Assembly: GCA_946629635.1 (NCBI GenBank)
Contig: CAMOYA010000001.1
Coordinates: 1-64,000 of the forward strand
Length of the DNA: 64,000 nt
Reading direction: 5' to 3'
DNA from: an uncultured Clostridia bacterium
GTDB taxonomy: Bacteria; Bacillota; Clostridia; Christensenellales; Aristaeellaceae
Shown: positions 27,171 through 34,788 of the stretch, in pieces
How positions within the stretch are numbered: the first letter of the stretch is position 1
How the letters are laid out: each line of letters begins with the position of its first letter
Made by a program: the position numbers and the translations under genes
Notes under the pieces: generated by a model
Database searches by the model: none
Seen by the model: only the letters and a program-made list of their open reading frames with translations
What the model was told of the DNA's origin: nothing

Positions 27171-27206
27171 AGCGCTCCCGAGTCAACCGATTCGGGAGCG
27201 CTTTTT
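27171..27206 (+). terminator. Intrinsic terminator after the ABC ATPase gene
   Basis: A perfect 11-pair stem (27171-27181 with 27192-27202) is followed by a T tract to 27206. It ends the monocistronic msmK transcript before the convergent gene. Confidence 0.9.
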
Positions 27207-27228
27207 GAGTGTTCATCGGAGATGGGGA

Positions 27229-27924
27229 TCAGTTGTCATCCAGATTCAGCTGGGAGCGGCAGATTTTGATTCCCGGGATCTGACTGATGGTTTCCAGGGA
27301 CGTTTCATCCGTATAATTTCCGTCGCACAGGCCGTGACCTGTCGAAATGCGTCCGAAGTTCAGACCGGAAACCTGCATGAACAGAATCTCTTCGCCGTTG
27401 ACGGCGTAAACGACTGCGCTGTGGGAGAAGCTTTTTTGATTGGCGCGGTATTCCACACGGATGATATCGCCCACCTTCAGGTGTCCGCCGGCCGCTTCAA
27501 TCCCGTAAAAAGTTTTCCAGTTTCCGTGGGGGTTGACTTCCCCGGACAGCAGGTATCCGATAAACTGGGCAAAACCGAAGCACTCCCCGTAGCCGCCCTT
27601 TCCGGGGCTGGTCGGCAGGACCCTGTCGATCGCCCAGCGGCAGCCGTATACATTGTGGAGATATCCCGTCCGATGATACGTCTCCACTGCCGTCGCCGTC
27701 CATCCTGGCGCTTCCGGCTGGCCGACAAAGGTCTGGGTTTCATTGGGCGCGGTTGTCCAGTACCACCCGTCAAAAAGCGAATACGTCTCGATGATGGCAT
27801 CGAGGTTCTCCGTGGTAAAATCGCCCTGAAACCGTTCATCCGTGAACCGGGATGAGGCCAAGGAAACGGATACAATCCCCAGCAGCAGCGCCGTGAGAAA
27901 GAAAAGACTGCGAAGATGCTTCAT
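27229..27924 (-). CDS. Secreted cysteine-hydrolase-like protein (CHAP/NlpC fold candidate)
   Basis: This 231-residue protein has a signal peptide (about 23 residues, LASS boundary). The mature part has a cysteine within GECFGFAQFIGYLL, placed like the nucleophile at the start of a helix in CHAP or NlpC/P60 hydrolases. About 60 residues later, SHSAVVYAV could provide the catalytic His. A wall-peptide amidase or a related papain-fold enzyme is a reasonable reading, but I see no firm family match. It has its own promoter and is convergent with msmK. Confidence 0.65.
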   Translation of the reverse strand: MKHLRSLFFLTALLLGIVSVSLASSRFTDERFQGDFTTENLDAIIETYSLFDGWYWTTAPNETQTFVGQPEAPGWTATAVETYHRTGYLHNVYGCRWAIDRVLPTSPGKGGYGECFGFAQFIGYLLSGEVNPHGNWKTFYGIEAAGGHLKVGDIIRVEYRANQKSFSHSAVVYAVNGEEILFMQVSGLNFGRISTGHGLCDGNYTDETSLETISQIPGIKICRSQLNLDDN

Positions 27925-27966
27925 GGCTTTCCGGACCTCCTTTTCCAGCGCTGATTATTCCTTCGC

Positions 27967-27995
27967 ATTATAACGCAACGCTTTCAGATGTTCAA
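27967..27995 (-). promoter_or_regulatory. Sigma-A promoter for the secreted hydrolase-like gene
   Basis: On the minus strand TTGAAC (27995-27990) and a perfect TATAAT (27972-27967) are 17 bases apart, about 43 bases before the start codon. Confidence 0.8.
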
Positions 27996-28027
27996 CCGCG
28001 CCCGGGAAATGGAAAAACCGAAAAACC

Positions 28028-28056
28028 TTTTCAACAAACGGGCTTTATGGTAATAT
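28028..28056 (+). promoter_or_regulatory. Probable promoter for the PucR-type regulator gene
   Basis: TTTTCA (28028-28033) and TAATAT (28051-28056) are 17 bases apart, each four of six to consensus. The signal is weak, but correctly placed in a divergent intergenic region. Confidence 0.4.
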
Positions 28057-28085
28057 TAAAAAGATTGAATATAAGGAGGCGCGCC

Positions 28086-29042
28086 ATGAATGGCCTTTCC
28101 ATGAATGTGCGGATGCTTTCCCTGGAGGAGGCGGAAGAATGCCTCCTTCCGATTCCGGAAGCGTCCGGAAGGACTGCGCATGCGCAGGGATCCATCTGTC
28201 TGCGCATGGGTCAGCAGGTTCTCCTTTTTCCGGACAGTGCGGAGGGAAAGCGGATTGCGCAGACGATCCGGGATGCTCTGGCAAAGGAGCAGCCTGGCTC
28301 CGCGGATATCCATTCCCTGTGGAAGAGACTGCTGACCGGCCCGGACGCGGTCAGCCGTGACTCCGCAATCCGGGCCCTTGGAAAAGTGCGGGAAGTCAGC
28401 CGTTGCGTGATTGTTTTCAGGAACGTTCCGGAGCAATCGACGATGATTGACAGCCGGCGGTTTGCCGAGCTGGCTCCCATGGAACCGGGGGATGTGCTGA
28501 CGGATCTGGAGGAGCATACGGTTGCGCTGATCAAACAGATCCGGGAGCATTCCCCGGAGGATATTGCCGAATATGCAGCGGCCGTGATCGAAACGGTGGA
28601 AGGGGAGACGGGAATCCGTTTTCAGGCCGGCATCGGGAACGCGGAGGACAGCCTGCGGAACCTGCATCGCAGCGCCGAACAGGCCATGCAGGCACTGGAT
28701 ACCGCGAACCATTTTCATTCCGAAAGCCAGGTGGCTGAATACCGAAAGCAATCGCTGGAAAGGCTGATCCTGTCGATTCCGCCACAGGAGCGGAGCGCAC
28801 TCCGGCATGAACTGTTCAGCCCCGGGATGCAACGGATCATGAATGAAGAAATGAAGGATACGATTTCGGTCTTTTTTCAGAATGATCTGAACATTTCCAC
28901 GGCATCGAGACAGTTGTTCATCCATCGGAACACGCTGAATTACCGACTGGAAAAAATCCGGCGCGAAACCGGATATGATCTTCGGACCTTTCATGATGCC
29001 GCTGTATTCATGATTCTGAACAGCCTGCCTGCAGAGGAGTAA
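28086..29042 (+). CDS. PucR/CdaR-type transcriptional regulator
   Basis: This protein of about 318 residues has a C-terminal PucR-type helix-turn-helix (last 60 residues, with NISTASRQLFIHRNTLNYRL) typical of HTH_30 regulators such as CdaR. A central GGDEF-like cyclase-homology region precedes it. The N-terminal 90 residues are unassigned and could sense a ligand. ATG 28086 is six bases after AAGGAGG. Homologues often control sugar-acid or purine catabolism; the target here is not evident, although the sugar ATPase gene lies 0.9 kb away and a protease gene follows by 48 bases. Confidence 0.85.
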   Translation: MNGLSMNVRMLSLEEAEECLLPIPEASGRTAHAQGSICLRMGQQVLLFPDSAEGKRIAQTIRDALAKEQPGSADIHSLWKRLLTGPDAVSRDSAIRALGKVREVSRCVIVFRNVPEQSTMIDSRRFAELAPMEPGDVLTDLEEHTVALIKQIREHSPEDIAEYAAAVIETVEGETGIRFQAGIGNAEDSLRNLHRSAEQAMQALDTANHFHSESQVAEYRKQSLERLILSIPPQERSALRHELFSPGMQRIMNEEMKDTISVFFQNDLNISTASRQLFIHRNTLNYRLEKIRRETGYDLRTFHDAAVFMILNSLPAEE

Positions 29043-29090
29043 TCATCGGCGATGCATGATCAGATTTCATTCAACCGGAGGACTTGATTC

Positions 29091-30368
29091 ATGAAACACA
29101 GAGTTTTGCTGGCGCTTCTCCTTTGCGGAATCCTGGCGGTACTGAGCAGCTGCGGAATGCTCTATACGGGGATGAACAGCCTGCTGTCCGGTGGAACCGC
29201 GGCAGGACCGGCGCAAGCGCCCGCCCAGGCTGCTCCGGCGGGTCAGACGGGCGATACGGTCACCATCAGCCGTCAGGAGTATGAACGGCTGATGGAATAT
29301 TCGGAGCTTTTCGATATCATGGATATCGCCGATGAGGTTTTCTACAGGGAAACGGATCACACGGCAATGCTCGAAAACGCCGCCAGAGGCATGCTGGTCG
29401 GCCTGGAGGATCCGTATACCTTCTATTACAACCCGGAAGAGTTCGCGGACATGTGGGAGGACGATGAAGGCAACTATGTCGGCATCGGTGTGCTGATCAG
29501 CGCAAATTATGAAACGCAGGAATGCACCATTGTCCGCGTGTTTGACGACAGTCCCGCGAAGGAGGCCGGCGTCCGGAAGGGCGATATTCTGTACCGGGTC
29601 GGTGAGGATCTGTACGTCAACGCAGACAATCTGAATGAAGCGGTCAGCATTATGCGCGGGGAGTCCGGAACGTCCGTGGATGTCACGCTGATCCGGGACG
29701 GGGAAGAGATCACGCTGAACATTCTGCGGCGCGAAGTCAATGTCAATCAGGTCGAATCCACGATGCTGGATCAGCAGATCGGCTATATCCAGCTTTATCA
29801 GTTTGCCGGCCATTGCGATCAGGAGTTTGAAAGCGCGCTGAACCGGCTTGTTTCCCAGGACGCGAAAGGAATCATCGTCGACCTGCGGGACAATCCCGGC
29901 GGATGGGTGGATCAGGCGTGCAGGATTGCGGACCTGTTCATGGATGAGGGGGAACTGTGCTATCTGGTTTATCGGGACGGGTCGGAGGATCACAGCGAGT
30001 ACCTGACGAAGAACGGAAAGACGGACATCCCGCTGGTGATTCTCCAGAATGAGTATTCAGCCAGCTCTTCCGAGATTCTGTCCGGCGCGCTCAGGGATCG
30101 GGCCAATGCCGAAATCGTCGGAACTACCAGCTTCGGGAAAGGCATCGTTCAGGGGGTATACTGGGTCGGAAGCAGGGGGGCCGGTATGCAGGTGACCATC
30201 GCCAGTTACCGGACGCCCGACGGGCATGAGGTGCATGAAGTCGGAATCGAGCCGGATGTGGTCTGCGAGCTTCCGGAAGGCGAAGTCGGTGACTTTCAGT
30301 TTGCGGACGTGGAGAATGACCCGCAGCTGAAAAAAGCGATCGAAGTGATGACGGAAAAAATCCGCTGA
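29091..30368 (+). CDS. S41-family carboxy-terminal processing protease, lipoprotein
   Basis: This 425-residue tail-specific protease is related to CtpA/CtpB. An N-terminal lipoprotein signal (lipobox ending LSSC) anchors it outside the membrane. A Pro/Ala-rich linker, a PDZ domain (about residues 120-200) and the S41 catalytic domain follow. The nucleophile serine lies in YSASSSEIL (about residue 324) and the general-base lysine in FGKGIVQ (about residue 350). It would cut secreted or membrane substrates at hydrophobic C-termini. It follows the PucR regulator gene by 48 bases. Confidence 0.92.
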   Translation: MKHRVLLALLLCGILAVLSSCGMLYTGMNSLLSGGTAAGPAQAPAQAAPAGQTGDTVTISRQEYERLMEYSELFDIMDIADEVFYRETDHTAMLENAARGMLVGLEDPYTFYYNPEEFADMWEDDEGNYVGIGVLISANYETQECTIVRVFDDSPAKEAGVRKGDILYRVGEDLYVNADNLNEAVSIMRGESGTSVDVTLIRDGEEITLNILRREVNVNQVESTMLDQQIGYIQLYQFAGHCDQEFESALNRLVSQDAKGIIVDLRDNPGGWVDQACRIADLFMDEGELCYLVYRDGSEDHSEYLTKNGKTDIPLVILQNEYSASSSEILSGALRDRANAEIVGTTSFGKGIVQGVYWVGSRGAGMQVTIASYRTPDGHEVHEVGIEPDVVCELPEGEVGDFQFADVENDPQLKKAIEVMTEKIR

Positions 30369-30372
30369 GCTC

Positions 30373-30401
30373 TTTACGAAAGCAGCCCCCTATGATATAT
30401 T
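30373..30401 (+). promoter_or_regulatory. Promoter of the attenuated transport operon
   Basis: TTTACG (30373-30378) and TATATT (30396-30401) are exactly 17 bases apart. The predicted transcript start near 30405-30408 is where the leader RNA's closing stem begins. Confidence 0.65.
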
Positions 30402-30405
30402 GTTT

Positions 30406-30539
30406 CTGCCGGGGACCAAAGCCAGGCCGAACGGTGAGGCGGAGGGAAGGCAAAGACATATCCTTGTTTCAGCGCTGAGAGAGATCAGGGCGCAAGATGG
30501 GAAGGGGGCTGATATATGGTTGTTCTGTCCGCACGGCAG
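30406..30539 (+). ncRNA. Leader RNA, unclassified riboswitch candidate
   Basis: The region between promoter and terminator can close on itself: CUGCCG (30406-30411) is the exact complement of CGGCAG (30534-30539), extended outward by G-U and A-U pairs. The 3' strand of this closing stem is also the 5' arm of the downstream terminator, so the two folds exclude each other, the classic riboswitch layout. Inside, a GCGCUGA/UCA-GGGCGC hairpin (centred near 30485) and other purine-rich segments are visible. I could not match it to TPP, SAM, cobalamin, glycine or ZTP cores by eye. The ligand is unknown. Confidence 0.55.
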
Positions 30540-30564
30540 GGATTCGTCTGATGCCGTGCTTTTT
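30531..30564 (+). terminator. Intrinsic attenuator terminator inside the leader
   Basis: Stem GCACGGCA/TGCCGTGC (30531-30538 with 30552-30559) is followed by five T residues (30560-30564). It lies only about 12 bases before the ribosome site of the next gene and downstream of a good promoter, so it would abort transcription unless disrupted. Confidence 0.88.
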
Positions 30565-30590
30565 CTCTGCCATGAGGGGAGGAAATGGAA

Positions 30591-30869
30591 ATGGAAACCA
30601 GGCTTGGATTTATCGGGATTGTGATTCAGCAGATGGAATCCGCGGAAAGCATCAATCGGATTTTATCCGCTTTCGGCGCCATCATCCGCGGCAGAATCGG
30701 AATTCCGGATCCGCAGAAGGGATCAGCCGTGATCGGGCTGATCGTGGAAGGAACCAATGATCAGGTCGGGGCGCTGACCGGAAAGCTTGGCAATCTGCCG
30801 GGCGTTACGGTGAAAAGCGCTCTGGCATCCCGGAAGAATGAAAAAAAGAAAGAGGGTTTTGAATCATGA
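30591..30869 (+). CDS. TM1266-like small ACT-fold protein (putative iron-only hydrogenase system regulator family)
   Basis: This 92-residue protein begins METRLGFIGIVIQ and has IVEGTNDQVGALTGKLGNLPGVTVK, matching the TM1266 family, a NikR-C/ACT-like fold annotated near hydrogenase maturation genes in other bacteria. The first ATG (30585) is only two bases from GGGGAGG, so I choose ATG 30591. Its stop overlaps the start of the solute-binding protein gene. No hydrogenase genes are in view; here it appears tied to a transporter. The ligand is unknown. Confidence 0.75.
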   Translation: METRLGFIGIVIQQMESAESINRILSAFGAIIRGRIGIPDPQKGSAVIGLIVEGTNDQVGALTGKLGNLPGVTVKSALASRKNEKKKEGFES

Positions 30870-31780
30870 AAAAAGTTTTTGCTGTTCTGCTTGCCATGCT
30901 GCTTCTGCTCAGCGGCGCTGCATGCGCTGAGAAAACAGGGGAGATGACGCTGTCCGCCCCGAACGGCGCGCCTGCGATCGCCGTGGCGGGTCTGGCCCTG
31001 GAGAATCCCGAAGCATTTACCTTTGTGGATGCGGAAACGATCGCCGCCGAGTTTGCCAACGCGACGCATGATTTCATCATTGCGCCGGTCAATGCCGGAG
31101 CGAAGCTGTTCAAGGCCGGAAAGTCCACCTATCGCCTGGCGGCGGTGATCACCTGGGGCAACCTGGTGTTCGCTTCCCAGAAAAAGGACTTCTCTCTGGA
31201 AAGCATCAATGGCAGCGCATTGACGCTCTTTGGTGAAAACACCATCAATGCCTCGGTGGCGCGCTATGTGCTCGAAAAGAAGGAAATCCAGCCGGCGTCG
31301 ACGGAATACCTGGCCGGAGCCGCCAATACGCAGCAGCTGCTGCTGAGCGATCCGGAAGCGGTGGTGCTGACCGCGGAACCGGCGGTGACGGCTGCGAAAA
31401 TCAAAAATGAAGCGGTGACCTCCATTGCATTGAATGAAGTGCTGGGCGAGATCACCGGCGTGGACGGTTTTACGCAGGCCGGTCTGTTCGTGAAGGAAGA
31501 AACGCTGAAGGCGGATGCCGCTGCGGTGGATGCCTATCTGGAAAGGATCCGTCAGGCGGCGGACATGGCCGTGAACGATCTGGAAACGCTGGCCAATGCT
31601 TCGGTGGAACTGGGGATCCTGCCCAATGCCAAGGTGGCGGTCAGCGCGATTCCGAACTGTGGAATTCGCTATGTTTCCGCTGCCGAGGCGAAGGAGTGGG
31701 TTGCGATCACTGCCGGAATGGATCTGAGCCAGTTCGGCGGGGAAGTTCCTTCCGATGATTTCTACTATGCGGGAGAATAA
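30866..31780 (+). CDS. ABC transporter solute-binding protein (SsuA/THI5-like)
   Basis: This 304-residue exported protein has a signal sequence with hydrophobic residues 5-18. It ends at CAEK or a GAAC lipobox, so it may be a lipoprotein. The mature part resembles type 2 periplasmic-binding folds of the nitrate/sulfonate/thiamine-precursor group, such as TLSAPNGAPAIAVAGLA at the N-terminus. The N-terminal lobe is short for the group. ATGA overlap couples it to the TM1266-like gene, and the permease gene overlaps its 3' end. The substrate cannot be read from sequence. Confidence 0.78.
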   Translation: MKKVFAVLLAMLLLLSGAACAEKTGEMTLSAPNGAPAIAVAGLALENPEAFTFVDAETIAAEFANATHDFIIAPVNAGAKLFKAGKSTYRLAAVITWGNLVFASQKKDFSLESINGSALTLFGENTINASVARYVLEKKEIQPASTEYLAGAANTQQLLLSDPEAVVLTAEPAVTAAKIKNEAVTSIALNEVLGEITGVDGFTQAGLFVKEETLKADAAAVDAYLERIRQAADMAVNDLETLANASVELGILPNAKVAVSAIPNCGIRYVSAAEAKEWVAITAGMDLSQFGGEVPSDDFYYAGE

Positions 31781-32531
31781 AGGAAAAAAAGAACTATTCA
31801 CCTTCGGATCGGGAATCCTGCTGGTGATCCTGCTGGTTCATCTGCTGGGCCTGATCCGGGGTGACCGGCTGATCTTTCCCGGCGTCGGGGAGATCAGCCG
31901 GGCTTTTGTCCGGCTGCTGAGCACCGGAAATACGTATATCCAGATCGGCGTCACGCTGCTGCATACCGTTGAAGCGATGATTCTGTCCCTGCTGACCGGC
32001 GTTGCGGTCGGATATACGGAGGGGCTGATTCCCTGGGTTCACAGCCTGCTTCGCCCGCTGATGATGATTCTCCGAAGCATGCCGATGATCGTACTGGTCA
32101 TTACGATCATGGTGCTCTGTCCTTATGCCTGGGTGCCGGTGATCGCTGCCTGCGCCGTGCTGGTGCCGCTGATCAGCGAGGCGGTATATGAAGGATGCAG
32201 GCGGATTGAGCCGGAATACCTTGATGTGTACAGAATCAACAGCGATGTCAATGCCCGCGTGCTTGTGCACGTGTATCTTCCGCTGACAGCCGGATATCTC
32301 CGGCAGGCCTTCGTGAATGCGGCCGGGATGGGGCTCAAGGTTGCGGTGACGGCGGAGTATCTCGTTCAGACGCGGAATTCCCTGGGAAAAGCCATCTATA
32401 CGAGCAGCTATTTCATCGAGTATGCCGAGATATATGCATACGCGCTGATTATGGTGCTGCTGATCCTGATTCTGACCGGAATTCCGGAGACGGTGATGGC
32501 AATGCGCAGGCGCCTGAGCCCCAGTTCATGA
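31755..32531 (+). CDS. ABC transporter permease (SsuC/TauC-type)
   Basis: This 258-residue permease has about six membrane segments. The cytoplasmic EAA loop region is seen around EYLDVYRINSDVNARVLVHVYLP, which docks an ATPase. The RGDRLIFPGVGEI start region is like SsuC, TauC and ThiX permeases. Its gene overlaps the binding-protein gene (26 bases from ATG 31755, or 14 from ATG 31767). No ATPase gene follows; the operon ends here, its last 83 bases lying over the 3' end of a convergent glycosyltransferase gene. Confidence 0.85.
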   Translation: MISTMRENKGKKELFTFGSGILLVILLVHLLGLIRGDRLIFPGVGEISRAFVRLLSTGNTYIQIGVTLLHTVEAMILSLLTGVAVGYTEGLIPWVHSLLRPLMMILRSMPMIVLVITIMVLCPYAWVPVIAACAVLVPLISEAVYEGCRRIEPEYLDVYRINSDVNARVLVHVYLPLTAGYLRQAFVNAAGMGLKVAVTAEYLVQTRNSLGKAIYTSSYFIEYAEIYAYALIMVLLILILTGIPETVMAMRRRLSPSS

Positions 32532-33762
32532 TATCGGATTCCACCATGTCCGCTGCCTGCTGAACGCCATGCTCCTGCTTCATCGCAGCGGCCATCTGCG
32601 CCGCGTGAACGGCATATTTTTCCTGCCGGGTGAGATCGATCAGTGAGCGCGTCAGGGAATGAACGGTCAGGCTTTTACGGTTGACCGGTTTTGGACCGCA
32701 GCCGGACCGGAAAACCCGGTCCCCCCAGAAAGGCTGATCGCCCGCGAAGGGAATAACCAGCGTCGGCAGGCCGTAGCGAAGCCCGGCAGCCGTTGTTCCG
32801 GCTCCCCCGTGATGAACGACCGCCTGAACCCTGGGGAAGATCCAGTCATGCGGAATATAGGATGCAAACAGGACATTCCGGGTGGAATGAAGGCCCGTCC
32901 GCCTGTCTCCGAGGCTGACGATCGCCCGGATTCCGGATGCATGGATGGCGCGGAGCAGGATCGTCAGAAGACGGTTCATGTCTCCGGAGACCATCGAACC
33001 GAAGCCGATGTAAACCGGCCGGTCGCCTGCGGAAAGAAATGATTCCAGCGCATCCGGCGCTTTCCAGGAAACCGGCGTATCATCAAACCAGAACCCGCTC
33101 ATGCGGATGGACGGTCCCCACTCGGCCGGGCGGGGAAAAAGGCATGGGCTGATGGCATAGATGACGGGAACGGTATGATCGCCGATCTGATAGTTCGGAT
33201 GGGAGGATGCCTTTCGGGGATCCAGCCGGTTCTCCTTCCGCCAGGGGGAGAGGATCAGCTTTTCCACCGTGCCGATTGCCATATATCCAAGCTTATAGGA
33301 CTGACGGTTCAGCGCTGCGCCCAGATGCATGTTCCGGATGGACGAGATGGGAACAGCAGAGTTCGGATCCATGGGGAAGTAGTACGTCTGGATGCAGGGA
33401 ATACCGTATTTCTCCGCAATCGAATAATATACGGATCCGAAGAAATTGACCACCATCGCATCCGCATGCCGGCAGCTTTCATCCATGTCCCGGATCAGCT
33501 CCGGCGCGTACTGCTTCAGGCCTTTCCAGAGATGGGGCAGATAGGTCAGCCCATTGGTATCCGGGGCCATGATGGACGCCATGAATGCGGCAGCGTTTCC
33601 GCTGAGCGGGAAAAAGCCAAGCCCGGCGTCAAGAATCATTTTTTCGAACCCGGAAAATGTGGCAATGGTGATCGTGTGCCCCCGCGACCGGAGTTCACGG
33701 CCGAGCAGGACGAACGGGCGCACATCCCCCATGGAACCGATTGTCAGCATCGTGATGTTCAT
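32449..33762 (-). CDS. UGT/MGT-type glycosyltransferase (GT1, GT-B fold)
   Basis: This 437-residue family-1 glycosyltransferase starts ITMLTIGSMGDVRPFVLLG as in sterol or macrolide glucosyltransferases. The donor-site motif, seen as VQAVVHHGGAGTTAAGLRYGLPTLVIPFAGDQPFWG, is complete with its HHGGAGT core. Enzymes of this group add sugars from UDP donors to lipids or small hydrophobic molecules, including glycolipids or antibiotics. The C-terminal 28 residues are encoded antisense to the permease gene. Acceptor unknown. Confidence 0.87.
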   Translation of the reverse strand: MNITMLTIGSMGDVRPFVLLGRELRSRGHTITIATFSGFEKMILDAGLGFFPLSGNAAAFMASIMAPDTNGLTYLPHLWKGLKQYAPELIRDMDESCRHADAMVVNFFGSVYYSIAEKYGIPCIQTYYFPMDPNSAVPISSIRNMHLGAALNRQSYKLGYMAIGTVEKLILSPWRKENRLDPRKASSHPNYQIGDHTVPVIYAISPCLFPRPAEWGPSIRMSGFWFDDTPVSWKAPDALESFLSAGDRPVYIGFGSMVSGDMNRLLTILLRAIHASGIRAIVSLGDRRTGLHSTRNVLFASYIPHDWIFPRVQAVVHHGGAGTTAAGLRYGLPTLVIPFAGDQPFWGDRVFRSGCGPKPVNRKSLTVHSLTRSLIDLTRQEKYAVHAAQMAAAMKQEHGVQQAADMVESDIMNWGSGACALPSPSPEFRSESGSAAP

Positions 33763-33801
33763 GTCCAGTCCCCCGTTATCCAGTCTGAGAACCCTGGAAT
33801 G

Positions 33802-33810
33802 ATTATATCA
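33802..33810 (-). promoter_or_regulatory. Extended -10 promoter for the glycosyltransferase gene
   Basis: On the minus strand TGATATAAT (33810-33802) gives a perfect -10 with TG extension, about 40 bases before the ATG. The -35 is weak. Confidence 0.5.
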
Positions 33811-33860
33811 CAGAATGCATCAAAAATACCGAAAACCGTCTGGAAACAGAGGGAAACAGT

Positions 33861-33889
33861 TTGCATAAACGATTGGAAGGCTGTATAAT
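33861..33889 (+). promoter_or_regulatory. Sigma-A promoter for the receiver-like gene
   Basis: TTGCAT (33861-33866) and a perfect TATAAT (33884-33889) are 17 bases apart, 45 bases before the ATG at 33935. Confidence 0.8.
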
Positions 33890-33934
33890 ATCGATTGGTG
33901 TAAAGGTATCTTCCAGTTTTGACGGAGGTCTGGG

Positions 33935-34756
33935 ATGTATAAACTTTTACTTGTTTCTGATCAGGATGAAGTGCTGGATGCGTTTAATCAGGTTGGGAAC
34001 TGGGAAAGACTTGGCTTTAAACCGCCGCACATTCGACATGATTTTGAGGGCACGAAGGACAGTCTGGCCAAGCATCATGCGGATGGGATCTCCATTGCCG
34101 TCTCCTCGCACGAAGAAGAGGAAAAGATTCTGGCCTATCTGCAGGAATTTTTTCCATATGTTTCCATTTTTGAGGCCGGGAGAACAGTCGGTGAAGTGAT
34201 CACCTATCTGAATGAACTGAATACGCTGCTCAATCGGATTCGGGCTGATTTTTCCAATGACCGTTTTCGTGAAATCGATATGCTTCAGGAATGCCGGCAT
34301 GAGTTTTTCCGCCGCCTGATGAACGGGAAGGTGGAAAGCAGGGAAGAGCTGTGCAGGAATATGCGGTTGCTCCGCAGCCGGATGGACGCGGATCAGCCCT
34401 GCATGCTGATCGAACTGGAACAGAGTGCGCTGCCGGATGACCGGCTGGAAGGCCGCTGGCAATACGGTGACAATCGTCTGGAGCTGGCGCTCCGGAATAC
34501 GTTTGGCGGAGATATCAAAGGGATTCATGTCCTCCCGACCGTTCATCCGGACGGGCGGATTCTGATCCTTGCCTGTCCGCTGCATGGGCTTTCTCCGATG
34601 CCAACCGGTGATGCGCTTCCGGAAATCATGAAAATCTACGTGTCCAAGGGCATGGAGCATCTGAAGGAATATTTCGGGCTTGAGCTGAGCCTGAAGGAGT
34701 CCAGGGTGTTGCCCGCACTGCACGCGCTGTGCGTGAATGCGGGAATCAAACAATAA
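33935..34756 (+). CDS. Receiver-like protein related to YesN regulators, lacking a DNA-binding domain
   Basis: This 273-residue protein has an N-terminal segment MYKLLLVSDQDEVLDAF that resembles the receiver fold of YesN-type response regulators. The usual phospho-acceptor aspartate context is not evident, so it may be a pseudo-receiver. The central part (about 115-260) resembles the linker domain found between receiver and AraC domains, but the protein ends where an AraC helix-turn-helix would begin. No stop or frameshift scar is visible. It has its own promoter and GGAGG, and an SPFH/zinc-ribbon gene follows 32 bases later. Confidence 0.65.
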   Translation: MYKLLLVSDQDEVLDAFNQVGNWERLGFKPPHIRHDFEGTKDSLAKHHADGISIAVSSHEEEEKILAYLQEFFPYVSIFEAGRTVGEVITYLNELNTLLNRIRADFSNDRFREIDMLQECRHEFFRRLMNGKVESREELCRNMRLLRSRMDADQPCMLIELEQSALPDDRLEGRWQYGDNRLELALRNTFGGDIKGIHVLPTVHPDGRILILACPLHGLSPMPTGDALPEIMKIYVSKGMEHLKEYFGLELSLKESRVLPALHALCVNAGIKQ

Positions 34757-34788
34757 ATCTTTATTTTGAATCCGGGGAGGTTGTTGAC

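Noticed and set aside
30406-30539. Leader considered as a TPP riboswitch because the operon resembles thiamine-precursor importers
   Set aside because: A CTGAGA string occurs, but the required ACCC...CCTGATCTGG...GCG core of the TPP aptamer is absent. A covariance search is still needed.
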